A DNA stretch of 37,801 nt from an uncultured Massilia sp. (GTDB taxonomy: Bacteria > Pseudomonadota > Gammaproteobacteria > Burkholderiales > Burkholderiaceae_D): positions 1 to 37,801 of the forward strand of contig CAJYXO010000258.1 of the NCBI GenBank assembly GCA_913778765.1, given 5' to 3'. Each line of letters opens with the position of its first letter. Within the stretch, counting starts at the first letter, position 1. Under the pieces are notes generated by a model. It was not told the origin of the DNA. It saw nothing but the letters and a program-made list of their open reading frames with translations, and made no database searches. The translations under genes and the position numbers were made by a program. This document shows, in pieces, positions 7,036 to 14,708 of this stretch.

Positions 7036-9525
7036 ATGGAAGTCGTGGGTATCACCTGGGAATGCCTGTCCAACCTGGTGGGAGAAGAAGCCTTCTCCGC
7101 CAGGATGGCGCTGCGCAACCTGTCGAACGGGCCGATCGCGGCGGGGTGGGAGATCTGGTTCAACACCTGCCGCCGCGTGCTGGCGAACACGGTCGAAGCG
7201 GGTTACCGCATCGACCACATCAACGGCGACCTGTTCCGCTTGCGCTCCCTGAGCGATGCGGACTGGTTGCCCGGCCAGGCGCTCGAGATCCACTACGTGG
7301 CGCAGTTCTGGGCCATCAGCGTGACCGATGCGCCTCTCGGTTTCTACCTGGTCGAAGCCAGCGGCAAGGTGACCGACCTCGGCGACCCCGAGATCCGGCC
7401 CTTCGAACGCGCCGAGCAGCTGCACCGGCATGCGCGCGACCTGCTGCCGCCTTGCGATGCCAAGCGCCGCTACCTGGAGAACGCCGGCCTGCGCCTGCTG
7501 CCCGCCGGGGAAGTCGGCCGCGTCACGCCGCAGCCGCTGCAGGCGGAATTCGGTGACGGACGTTGCGCCATCTCGAGCGCCGCCGATGTGATCGCCGGTC
7601 CGGCGCTGGCGGGCGAAGCAGCCTTCCTGCGTACCCTGCTGGCGGATCTGCCGGCGGTGCGCGAGGAAGCGCGTATCGTCCTCGACATCGGCGTGGTCGA
7701 TGCCGAAGGGCCGGAAGCATATGCGCTCGACATCGGACCGAACTCGGTGCGCCTGCGCGGCGCCAGCGCCCACGGGGTCTTCAACGGCATCCAGACCCTG
7801 GCCCAGCTGCTGGAGCCCGACGGTTCGCTGCCCTGCGGCCGGGTGCTGGATGCGCCGCGCTTCGGCTACCGCGGCATGATGCTGGACGTGGCGCGCCACT
7901 TCTCGTCCAAGGAAACGGTGCTGCGCCTGCTCGACTGCATGGCCTGCTACAAGCTGAACAAGCTGCACCTGCACCTGACCGACGACGAAGGCTGGCGCTT
8001 GCAGATCGATGCGCTGCCGGAGCTGACCGAGATCGGTTCGAAACGGGGGCGGGCGACCGACGACCAGGGTTTGCCGCCGTCCTTCGGTTCCGGCGCGACC
8101 ATCGACGGCTCGGCCGGCACCGGCTACTACGACGCTGCCGATTTCATCGCCATCCTGCGCTATGCGCATGCACGCCACATCGAGGTGATCCCGGAATTCA
8201 ATATGCCGGGCCATGCGCGGGCCGCGGTGCTGGCGATGCGCGCACGCCACGACCGCCTGCGCGCGCAGGGAGACATCGAAGGCGCGCAGCGCTATCTGCT
8301 GAGCGACCCGGACGATGCCTCGGTCTACGAATCGGTGCAGATGTGGCGCGACAACGTGATGTGCATCGCGCTGCCTTCCGTCGACCGCTTTTTCGATACC
8401 GTGGTGGCCCACGTGGCGGCCCTCTACCGCGAGGCCGGCGTGCCGCTGCGCGCCGTGCACACGGGCGGCGACGAGGTGCCGCTCGGCGCCTGGCTCGGCT
8501 CGCCCCTGTGCCGCAAGCTGATGCGCGAACGCGGCTGGCTTGACGTCGGCCAGCTGCACGCCGACTTCGTCGAGCGCTGCGTGGCGATCCTGGCCAAGCA
8601 TGGCCTGGCCTTCGCCGGCTGGGAAGAGACGGCGCTGAAGCACGGCGCCGCCACCGCCGAGGGCTGTGCGCCGGCGCAGCACGAGAATACGCAGGCGGTG
8701 GAGGGCGCCCCGCTGCCGCTGCCGAAGCCGGCCTTCGACGGCCCCGGCTTCCAGGTCTACGCCTGGAACAATGCCTGGGGCTCGGGCAAGGAGGACGTGG
8801 CCTACCGCCTGGCGAACGCCGGCTACGACGTGGTGCTGGCGAATGCCGCCAACCTCTACTTCGACCTGGCCTATGCCAAGGATCCGCAGGAACCGGGCTA
8901 TTACTGGGCCGGCTTCGTCGAGACCCGTCATGCCTTCGTGTTCTGCCCGCTGGACATGGTTGCCAGCGCCACCGGCGATCCGATGGGGCGCGCGCTGCCG
9001 CGCGAGCGCCTGGCCGCGATGGCAACCCTGTCTCCGGAGGGGCGCACGCGCGTCATGGGCCTGCAGGGCCAATTGTGGGGCGAGAACGCCCGCACCCGCG
9101 CCCGCGTCGAATACCTGGCCGCGCCGCGCATGCTGGCGCTGGCGGAGCGGGCCTGGGCGCCGGATCCCGGCTGGTGCGGGATCGACGACCCGTCGGCGCG
9201 CGCCGCGGCGATCGAAGCCGACTGGAACGAGTTCGCCAACCGCCTCGGCCAGCGCGAGCTGCCGCGCCTCGACCGCGCGCCGCTGGCCTACGGCTACCGC
9301 CTGCCGCCGCCCGGCGTGCTGTGCGAAGGCCGGACCGTCCACGCGAATATCGCCCTGCCGGGCCTGGCCCTGCATTACACTCTCGACGGCGGCGAGCCCA
9401 CTGCAAGCAGCCCGCGTTACACGGGCAAGCTGGAAGCCGGCGCGCAGGACCGGGTGTTCAGGGTGGCCAGTTTCGACACCCGCGGGCGCGCCAGCCGCAC
9501 CGTCACCATCGCCCTGGAAGCGTAA
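7036..9525 (+). CDS. GH20 beta-N-acetylhexosaminidase (chitobiase architecture, no signal peptide)
   Basis: An 829-residue enzyme that removes terminal beta-linked GlcNAc or GalNAc. Domain order: an N-terminal carbohydrate-binding-type CHB_HEX domain (about 1-155, MALRNLSNGPIAAGWEIWFN), a GH20b domain (165-275), the catalytic barrel (about 275-700) beginning FGYRGMMLDVARHFSSKETV, and a C-terminal CHB_HEX_C domain (about 745-829). The catalytic pair is in HTGGDEVP, D479 and E480, consistent with substrate-assisted catalysis. No Sec signal or lipobox is present, and no earlier start exists, so the enzyme should be cytoplasmic, unlike classical chitobiases. It begins 4 bp after the receptor stop and its TAA abuts the ATG of the next gene, so all three are one operon. 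Confidence 0.93.
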   Translation: MEVVGITWECLSNLVGEEAFSARMALRNLSNGPIAAGWEIWFNTCRRVLANTVEAGYRIDHINGDLFRLRSLSDADWLPGQALEIHYVAQFWAISVTDAPLGFYLVEASGKVTDLGDPEIRPFERAEQLHRHARDLLPPCDAKRRYLENAGLRLLPAGEVGRVTPQPLQAEFGDGRCAISSAADVIAGPALAGEAAFLRTLLADLPAVREEARIVLDIGVVDAEGPEAYALDIGPNSVRLRGASAHGVFNGIQTLAQLLEPDGSLPCGRVLDAPRFGYRGMMLDVARHFSSKETVLRLLDCMACYKLNKLHLHLTDDEGWRLQIDALPELTEIGSKRGRATDDQGLPPSFGSGATIDGSAGTGYYDAADFIAILRYAHARHIEVIPEFNMPGHARAAVLAMRARHDRLRAQGDIEGAQRYLLSDPDDASVYESVQMWRDNVMCIALPSVDRFFDTVVAHVAALYREAGVPLRAVHTGGDEVPLGAWLGSPLCRKLMRERGWLDVGQLHADFVERCVAILAKHGLAFAGWEETALKHGAATAEGCAPAQHENTQAVEGAPLPLPKPAFDGPGFQVYAWNNAWGSGKEDVAYRLANAGYDVVLANAANLYFDLAYAKDPQEPGYYWAGFVETRHAFVFCPLDMVASATGDPMGRALPRERLAAMATLSPEGRTRVMGLQGQLWGENARTRARVEYLAAPRMLALAERAWAPDPGWCGIDDPSARAAAIEADWNEFANRLGQRELPRLDRAPLAYGYRLPPPGVLCEGRTVHANIALPGLALHYTLDGGEPTASSPRYTGKLEAGAQDRVFRVASFDTRGRASRTVTIALEA

Positions 9526-10830
9526 ATGGATAAAGCAGACCCGGTCGTTCTCGCAAGCGCCACCACGCGCCATCCGCTGGCCTGGGTGCCCAGCCTCTAC
9601 CTGGCGCAGGGCCTGCCGTTCTACAGCGTGGCGCTGGTGGCCGGCCTGATGTTCAAGAGCATGGGCGTGCCCAACGAGCAGATCGCGCGCTGGACCGGCG
9701 TGCTCGGCCTGGCCTGGGTCTTCAAGGCGCTGTGGAGTCCTTTCCTGGAACTCTTCCGCAGCAAGAAGCGCATCGTCGTGGTGCTGCAGGTGACGGGCGG
9801 GATCGCGCTCGGCGCACTGGCCATGGCGCTGCAGCTGCCGGCCTGGTTCGCGCTGGCGATCGCGCTGCTGGCCGTGGTGTCGCTGGCGTCCAGCACCCAC
9901 GACATCGCCGCGGACGGGCTGTACATCGCCAGCCTGTCGGCCAGACAGCAGGCGGCGTATGCGGGCTGGCAGGGCGCCTTTTTCAACGGCGCCAAGTTCC
10001 TGTCGCTGGGCGGGCTGGTGATCCTGGCCGGCCACCTGGAGCAGCGCATCGGTCCGCAGGCCGCCTGGGCCACCGTGTTCGGCCTGCTGGGCGCCCTGAT
10101 GGCGGCGCTCGGGTTGTATCACGCCTGGGCGTTGCCAGGACCGCAATTCGCTTCTGCTCCCGCGCAGGCGGCAGGGCAGGCGGCCAGCGTGCGCGCCACC
10201 GTCGACGTCCTGGTGGACGTCATCCGCGCCTTCTTCGCCAAGCCCGGCATCTGGCTCGGCATCCTGTTCATCCTGCTGTTCCGCACCGCCGAAGGGCAAG
10301 TGCAGACCATCGGCCCGCTGTTCCTGCGCGACGCCAGGGCCCTCGGCGGCATGGGCCTGTCGACCCAGGAAGTGGGCGCCATCTACGGCACCGCCGGCAC
10401 CGCCGCCTTCCTGGTCGGCAGCATCCTGGGCGGTTATTTCACTTCCTGGATCGGCCTGAAGCGCGCCATGCCCTGGCTGATCCTGGCGATGAACGTGCCG
10501 AACCTGGTGTTCTATTACCTCAGCATGGCCCAGCCCGAATCGCTGGGCGCGGTGACGGCCTCGCTGGCGGCCGAGATGTTCGGCTACGGCTTCGGCTTCG
10601 TCGGCATGATCCTGTTCATCATGCAGGTGATCGCCAGCGGACCTTATCAGACTGCCCACTATGCGCTCGGCTCCGGCTTCATGCAGCTCGGCTTCGTGCT
10701 GTCGAAAGTGGTCAGCGGCGATATCCAGCAGGCGCTGGGCTACCGGCATTTTTTCCTGTGGGTGGTGCTGTCGGCGCTGCCGGTGCTGTTGCTGACCCGC
10801 TTCGTGCGTCTCGAACCGGAAAATCCATAG
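9526..10830 (+). CDS. AmpG-like MFS permease, probably for GlcNAc oligosaccharides
   Basis: A 434-residue protein with about 12 hydrophobic segments; the N-terminus (HPLAWVPSLYLAQGLPFYSVALVAGLMFKSMG) and the segment SLASSTHDIAADGLYIASL are typical of the AmpG/PAT branch of the major facilitator superfamily. AmpG itself imports GlcNAc-anhydromuropeptides in exchange with protons. The ATG follows the hexosaminidase stop with no gap. Because the hexosaminidase lacks a signal peptide, this permease is the natural route by which intact disaccharides reach it (inference). GlcNAc monomer or muropeptides are alternative substrates. Confidence 0.85.
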   Translation: MDKADPVVLASATTRHPLAWVPSLYLAQGLPFYSVALVAGLMFKSMGVPNEQIARWTGVLGLAWVFKALWSPFLELFRSKKRIVVVLQVTGGIALGALAMALQLPAWFALAIALLAVVSLASSTHDIAADGLYIASLSARQQAAYAGWQGAFFNGAKFLSLGGLVILAGHLEQRIGPQAAWATVFGLLGALMAALGLYHAWALPGPQFASAPAQAAGQAASVRATVDVLVDVIRAFFAKPGIWLGILFILLFRTAEGQVQTIGPLFLRDARALGGMGLSTQEVGAIYGTAGTAAFLVGSILGGYFTSWIGLKRAMPWLILAMNVPNLVFYYLSMAQPESLGAVTASLAAEMFGYGFGFVGMILFIMQVIASGPYQTAHYALGSGFMQLGFVLSKVVSGDIQQALGYRHFFLWVVLSALPVLLLTRFVRLEPENP

Positions 10831-10858
10831 ACAGGGCTTGAAATCCTCCTCCTATACT
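10828..10858 (+). promoter_or_regulatory. Candidate promoter for the RHH regulator/esterase operon
   Basis: TAGACA at 10828-10833 (5 of 6 to the -35 consensus, overlapping the permease stop codon) and TATACT at 10853-10858 (5 of 6 to the -10 consensus) are 19 bp apart, slightly longer than ideal. The -10 lies inside the left arm of the inverted repeat at 10843-10882, so a protein bound there would block it. Predicted by eye only. Confidence 0.35.
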
Positions 10859-10882
10859 CCACATGGAGTATAGAAGGAGGAT
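10843..10882 (+). promoter_or_regulatory. 19-bp inverted repeat covering the -10 box and the ribosome binding site
   Basis: Left arm ATCCTCCTCCTATACTCCA (10843-10861) and right arm TGGAGTATAGAAGGAGGAT (10864-10882) are reverse complements except for one C/A mismatch, with a 2-base centre. The right arm contains the Shine-Dalgarno sequence AAGGAGG (10874-10880), 7 bases before the ATG at 10888. As DNA it is a plausible operator for the ribbon-helix-helix protein it precedes, since such dimers bind inverted repeats and often autoregulate. As RNA, if transcription starts upstream, the hairpin would hide the ribosome binding site. Both readings are inference. Confidence 0.7.
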
Positions 10883-10887
10883 ATTTC

Positions 10888-11304
10888 ATGAAACTTGTTG
10901 AAACGAAACCCAGGTTCCCCGACACCGACAAGGTGACGATCAACCTCGGCCTGGTCGATCTGGCCCAGATGGACCTGCTGGTCGAGGAAGGCTTTTATAC
11001 CAACCGCACCGACTTCGTGCGCATGGCGATCCGCAAGCAGCTCGAGCTGCATGGCGAGGCGATCCGCCAGACCGTCGTCCGCAAGCGCTACGTGATGGGC
11101 TTGCAGCGCTATTCGAAAGCCGAGCTGGAAAAGACGGTCGCCGCCGGCGAACGGCTCGAGATCCACGTGCTCGGCCTCGCTGCCATCGACGACGACGTCT
11201 CCCCCGAACTGGCACGCGAAGCCATCGCTTCGCTCCACGTGCTGGGCGCCTTTCTCGCATCCAGTGCCGTCAAGGCGGCGCTGGCCGACCGTATCGAACC
11301 ATGA
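10888..11304 (+). CDS. CopG-like ribbon-helix-helix transcriptional regulator
   Basis: A 138-residue protein. Residues about 14-54 fit a ribbon-helix-helix fold: a beta strand KVTINLG, a first helix DLAQMDLLVEEG, a turn FYTNRTDF and a second helix VRMAIRKQLELHG. The rest is a C-terminal extension of about 85 residues without a motif I recognise. The ATG at 10888 has the strong AAGGAGG site noted in the inverted repeat. Its last codons overlap the first possible ATG of the esterase (ATGA at 11301-11304), which points to co-expression and perhaps control of polyhydroxybutyrate-related metabolism. Antitoxin identity is unlikely because the partner is an esterase, not a toxin. Confidence 0.8.
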   Translation: MKLVETKPRFPDTDKVTINLGLVDLAQMDLLVEEGFYTNRTDFVRMAIRKQLELHGEAIRQTVVRKRYVMGLQRYSKAELEKTVAAGERLEIHVLGLAAIDDDVSPELAREAIASLHVLGAFLASSAVKAALADRIEP

Positions 11305-11315
11305 AGGAGCCGGTC

Positions 11316-12341
11316 ATGAAACCTTATGAACAATTTGTCGAGAACATCCTCGGCGCCGTGCGCGCCGGCCAGGGCAAGGACCCGGCCGCCACCACCGCGC
11401 TGATCCAGGAAGCGCTGCAGAAGGCCGGGCTGATGGGCGCGAACGCGCCGGCCCCGGACTGGATGGCGCGCTTCAAGCCGCAGGGGCCCGGGCAGCACCG
11501 CCAGACCGGCGACGCCACGGTATTCGGCCCAGGCGCCTTCCTGCAAGGCAGCTACACGAACGAGGCCGGCACCCGCCGCTACCGCCTGTACGTGCCGTCG
11601 CGCCCGAGCGAAGGGCCGCGCCCGCTGGTGGTGATGCTGCACGGCTGCACCCAGGATCCGGGAGATTTCGCCGCCGGCACCAGCATGAACCTGGCCGCCG
11701 AGCAGGCCGGCTGCCTGGTGCTGTATCCGGAACAGCCGCTGGACGCCAACCACAACAAATGCTGGAACTGGTTCGAGCAAACGCACCAGCAGCGCGGCGC
11801 CGGCGAACCGGCCCTCATCGCCGGCATGACGCAGCAGGTGGCGCGCGAACAGGGCGCCGACCCGCAGCGCGTGTACGTGGCCGGCCTGTCGGCGGGCGGC
11901 GCGATGGCGGCCGTGATGGCAGCCGCCTATCCCGAGCTGTATGCGGCGGTGGGCGTGCACTCCGGACTGGCGGTGGGCAGCGCGCGCGACCTGATGTCCG
12001 GCCTGCAGGCCATGAAGGGCAAGCACAAGGGCAGGCACGCAAGGCCGGGCCGCCCGGTGCCGGCCATCGTCTTCCACGGCGACGGCGACGCGGTCGTGCA
12101 TCCGTCCAACGGCCAGGCCGTGTACCGCCAGTTCGGCGCGCAGGGGACCGAGATCGAAGAGCCGGGCGCGGCCCATACCCGCAGCATGCTGCTGGACCCG
12201 CACGGACGCGTGCTGGCCGAACACTGGCTGCTGCACGGCGCCGGCCACGCCTGGTCGGGCGGCAGCGCGGCCGGTTCGCATGCGGTGGCGTCCGGCCCGA
12301 ATGCCTCGGCCGAGATGTTGCGGTTTTTTCTCTCGCAGTAG
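11316..12341 (+). CDS. PHB-depolymerase-family esterase (alpha/beta hydrolase)
   Basis: A 341-residue protein. I prefer the ATG at 11316 over the one at 11301 because AAGGAG (11304-11309) sits 6 bases before it. Features: an oxyanion-hole segment VVMLHGCTQDPGDFAAG, a lipase box GLSAGGAM with the nucleophilic Ser, an acid-region segment FHGDGDAVVHPSN, and a C-terminal GAGHAWSGG with the likely catalytic His. These are the marks of the esterase family that includes type 1 short-chain-length polyhydroxyalkanoate depolymerases and feruloyl esterases. No signal peptide is seen; a helical N-terminal region of about 60 residues (FVENILGAVRAGQGKDPAATTALIQEALQKAG) precedes the hydrolase fold. It may act inside the cell on PHB oligomers. 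Substrate is not determined by sequence. Confidence 0.88.
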   Translation: MKPYEQFVENILGAVRAGQGKDPAATTALIQEALQKAGLMGANAPAPDWMARFKPQGPGQHRQTGDATVFGPGAFLQGSYTNEAGTRRYRLYVPSRPSEGPRPLVVMLHGCTQDPGDFAAGTSMNLAAEQAGCLVLYPEQPLDANHNKCWNWFEQTHQQRGAGEPALIAGMTQQVAREQGADPQRVYVAGLSAGGAMAAVMAAAYPELYAAVGVHSGLAVGSARDLMSGLQAMKGKHKGRHARPGRPVPAIVFHGDGDAVVHPSNGQAVYRQFGAQGTEIEEPGAAHTRSMLLDPHGRVLAEHWLLHGAGHAWSGGSAAGSHAVASGPNASAEMLRFFLSQ

Positions 12342-12388
12342 GAAGCGGGTTTGCTATGCTTGCGGCTTCACGTACATGGAGTCACAAG

Positions 12389-12928
12389 ATGGTTTCCCTG
12401 CAAGAGCAGCTGCTGAAGGCCGGCCTGGTCGACAAGAAAAAGGTCAAGCTGGCCAACCAGGAAAAGAGCAAGCAGCACAAGATCGAGCTGCGCACCGGCG
12501 ACAAGAAGCAGAACGAGTCGCGCGAAGCCGCGCTGGAAGTCCAGCGCAAGCAGGCCGAGCGCGCCCGCGAACTGAACGCCCAGCGCGATGCGGCCGCGGC
12601 CCAGAAAGCCGTCGCCGCGCAGATCGCGCAGATGGTGCAGACCAACCGCCAGCCCAAGGGCAATGGCGACATCGCCTATCACTTCACGATCGGCACCAAG
12701 ATCGAGCGCATCCACGTCTCGGAAAAGGTGCGCGACCACCTGGTGGCGGGGCGCCTCGCCATCGTCGCCCACGGCGGCGGCTTCGAGCTGGTGCCGCGCG
12801 TGATCGCCGACAAGATCGCCGAGCGTGCGCCCGACATCGTGGTGCGCACGACGAAAGCCGCGCCGCAGGCGGTGGAGGAGGACGATCCTTACGCGGATTT
12901 CAAGATCCCCGACGACTTCACCTGGTAA
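12389..12928 (+). CDS. DUF2058 protein (YaiL-like)
   Basis: A 179-residue protein starting at the ATG at 12389, with GGAG at 12378-12381 seven bases upstream. The N-terminal 80 residues are highly charged and helical (MVSLQEQLLKAGLVDKKKVKLANQEKSKQ, then Glu/Arg/Ala-rich), probably a coiled coil with nucleic-acid-binding character. The C-terminal part (IAYHFTIGTKIERIHVSEKVRDHLVAGRLAIV) is the conserved DUF2058 core. The family is widespread in Gammaproteobacteria and Betaproteobacteria and lacks a settled function. Its TAA stop is the first three bases of the long palindromic repeat that follows. Confidence 0.88.
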   Translation: MVSLQEQLLKAGLVDKKKVKLANQEKSKQHKIELRTGDKKQNESREAALEVQRKQAERARELNAQRDAAAAQKAVAAQIAQMVQTNRQPKGNGDIAYHFTIGTKIERIHVSEKVRDHLVAGRLAIVAHGGGFELVPRVIADKIAERAPDIVVRTTKAAPQAVEEDDPYADFKIPDDFTW

Positions 12929-13032
12929 GAGCGCGTAACAGAACCCGCATGGCGGCGTTGCATCGTCTCGCCGTACTAATGTACTGTCTTCGACGATGCG
13001 CCTTGCCCTGCGGGCCCTGTTACGCGCTCTTA
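12926..13032. repeat. Long palindromic repeat between convergent genes, supplying both stop codons
   Basis: TAAGAGCGCGTAACAG (12926-12941) and CTGTTACGCGCTCTTA (13017-13032) form a perfect 16-bp inverted repeat. Inside it, CCCGCATGGC...GCATCGTC and GACGATGCGCC...CCTGCGGG continue the pairing with small gaps, and GTACTAATGTAC forms the tip, so nearly all 107 bp fold as one cruciform or hairpin. The outer TAA on each strand is the stop codon of the flanking gene: DUF2058 on plus and the AraC-type regulator on minus. It may act as a bidirectional terminator. The inner sequence resembles dispersed intergenic repeats of betaproteobacteria, as I recall them. Confidence 0.75.
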
Positions 13033-13941
13033 GCGCTTCTTGATGGGCAGCGCGAGCCAGCCGCGCCAGCGGCCGGCCGCATCGCGCTCCACCATCTGGA
13101 TGTGCGGCCGGGTGCTGTCCAGCCGCCACAGCGACTGCTTGTCGAGCCAGTCCTCGTACATCGAGCGGAAGCGCGGCCATTCGTTGTGGAAGTCGAGGCA
13201 GGCGTAGCTGCCGGCCGGCAGCACGCGCAGGCCCATGCCCGGGTCGATGCCTTCGTCGTCGGCGTAGCCGAAGTCGTAGCAGTATTCGCTTTCGCCGGTA
13301 AAGCCGGGATCCTCGTCGAACACGCCGTACCAGGGCCGCGCCGCCGGTCCGCCCGCATCCGCATCCAGCCGTTCGCGCTCGCGGATCACGCCATTGCAGG
13401 CGATCGACAGGGCCGCGCCGGACTGGCCGAAGAAGCGCTGGTAGCGCAGGGTCACGGCCGGCAGCAGGCGCACGGCGATGCGCGCGGCGATGCTGCCCGG
13501 CGCCGGCGGACAATAGGGCGCCAGCAGCGCCTCCAGGTTGTCCGGCTCGGCCACGAAGAAGCTGACGTCGCTCTCGCGGCCGACCTGCTGGTCCATGTAG
13601 GCGCGCCAGCCGCCTTCGCGCCAGGCCTTGGCCGACATCGAGAACTGCTGCTTGAAGGCCTTGGCGAAGGCCGCGTTGGAAGGAAAGCCGCAATCCTGGG
13701 CGATGCGCACGATCGCCACGTCGGGCTCGTGGCGCAGCAGGTGGGCGGCGCGGCGCAGGCGCCGCTTGCGCTGGTATTCGACGGCCGAGAAGCCGGTCAG
13801 CTCGCGGAAGATGCGGTCGAAGTGGAAGGACGAATAGCTGGCCGAAGCCGCCAGGCTCTTGAGCGCGAGCGGATCGCCGACCGAGTCCAGCATCAGGTCC
13901 ATCACTTCGTACAGGCGCGATACGCGCGAGGGCGGCTTCAT
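13030..13941 (-). CDS. AraC-family regulator with GyrI-like effector domain
   Basis: A 303-residue protein with the AraC double helix-turn-helix at the N-terminus (about 10-110: DPLALKSLAASASYSSFHFDRIFRELTG and VAIVRIAQDCGFPSNAAFAKAFKQQF) and a C-terminal ligand-binding domain of the GyrI/SOUL-like type (about 140-300, AARIAVRLLPAVTLRYQRFFG). This order matches Rob/SoxS-like regulators with a GyrI-like tail that bind hydrophobic or cationic small molecules. The effector is unknown. It starts at the ATG at 13941 without a clear Shine-Dalgarno site. An interrupted inverted repeat lies 13 bp upstream. Confidence 0.9.
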   Translation of the reverse strand: MKPPSRVSRLYEVMDLMLDSVGDPLALKSLAASASYSSFHFDRIFRELTGFSAVEYQRKRRLRRAAHLLRHEPDVAIVRIAQDCGFPSNAAFAKAFKQQFSMSAKAWREGGWRAYMDQQVGRESDVSFFVAEPDNLEALLAPYCPPAPGSIAARIAVRLLPAVTLRYQRFFGQSGAALSIACNGVIRERERLDADAGGPAARPWYGVFDEDPGFTGESEYCYDFGYADDEGIDPGMGLRVLPAGSYACLDFHNEWPRFRSMYEDWLDKQSLWRLDSTRPHIQMVERDAAGRWRGWLALPIKKR

Positions 13942-13953
13942 GCGGGCTTGTCG

Positions 13954-13990
13954 ACGGAATAGTTACAAATATGAAATAACAATATTCCGT
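13954..13990. promoter_or_regulatory. Interrupted inverted repeat before the AraC-type regulator gene
   Basis: ACGGAATA (13954-13961) pairs with TATTCCGT (13983-13990), and inside it GTTA (13962-13965) pairs with TAAC (13977-13980). The region is AT-rich against a GC-rich background and ends 13 bp before the regulator's start codon. It could be an autoregulatory operator or part of the promoter. No matching half-site pair is seen elsewhere nearby. Confidence 0.4.
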
Positions 13991-14042
13991 AAATAAGCCC
14001 TGTTTGGCAAGTATTTGCCGCGTATGCATCCTCCAAGTGTTG

Positions 14043-14609
14043 TCAACGTGCCTGCCTGGTGGGCTCCAGCCTGTCCAGGTCGAATCCCTGGCGCGCCAGG
14101 CGGTCGAGCAGCTTGGCCATGGCCTGGCGCGGCACCGTGGGCGTACGCGACAGGATCCACAGGTATTCCCGCTTCGGTTCGCTCACCGCCGCCAACTGGT
14201 AATCGGCATCGAGGTCGATCACCCAGTAGTCGCCCCACACCATCGGCAGGAAGGACAGCCAGCCGGGCGCGAAGCGCACTTCGAGCTTCGCCGAGTCGGC
14301 CGGGCCGATCTGGCGCGCCTTGCCCACGATCTCGTCGATGCGGCCGTCGGCGCGCCGGCAGCGGTTGATCACCTGCACACCGCGGTCCGGCAGCAGGCTG
14401 TAGTGGGCGGTGGTATAGCCGTCGCACTGTTTCTGGAAGCGGTTCGGGTATTTCGCGATCTCGTACCAGGTGCCCAGGTAGCGCGGCACGTCGAGGCTGG
14501 CGATCGGCTGCAGCTCGGGGCGCTCCTCGCGCTCGCGCGCGGCGGCCATGACGGTGATGGTGGCGCCCAGCAGGCCGAGGGCGATGAGGGCGAGGCGGGA
14601 GATGGGCAT
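14043..14609 (-). CDS. blc: Bacterial lipocalin (Blc-type)
   Basis: A 188-residue protein from the ATG at 14609, which gives a compact signal peptide (MPISRLALIALGLLGATITVMAAA); the frame is open 13 codons further but that would bury the signal. The mature protein carries the lipocalin signature LGTWYEIAKYPNRFQKQCDG, then VQVINRCRR, WGDYWVIDLDADYQLAAVS and LWILSRTP, all standard positions in bacterial lipocalins. E. coli Blc is an outer-membrane lipoprotein that binds lysophospholipids; here no lipobox Cys is seen, so the protein is probably periplasmic. It lies downstream of the small lipoprotein gene with a gap of about 100 bp. Confidence 0.9.
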   Translation of the reverse strand: MPISRLALIALGLLGATITVMAAAREREERPELQPIASLDVPRYLGTWYEIAKYPNRFQKQCDGYTTAHYSLLPDRGVQVINRCRRADGRIDEIVGKARQIGPADSAKLEVRFAPGWLSFLPMVWGDYWVIDLDADYQLAAVSEPKREYLWILSRTPTVPRQAMAKLLDRLARQGFDLDRLEPTRQAR

Positions 14610-14708
14610 AGGCGGTATGAACGGTCGGGTTGCAGGTCGAACCGCCATGCTAGCAGGACAGGGGCCACGGCAGCGCCGCCGAGCCGCCGCGGCGCGGACA
14701 GGGCGTCG

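Noticed and set aside
4332..7190. Minus-strand open frame of 952 codons opposite the first TonB receptor
   Set aside because: Antisense shadow of the receptor; biased composition and no recognisable domain.
6943..10749. Minus-strand open frame of 1268 codons opposite the GH20 and MFS genes
   Set aside because: Antisense shadow: low-complexity Ala/Arg/Gln/His/Val composition, no motif, and the plus strand encodes conserved proteins.
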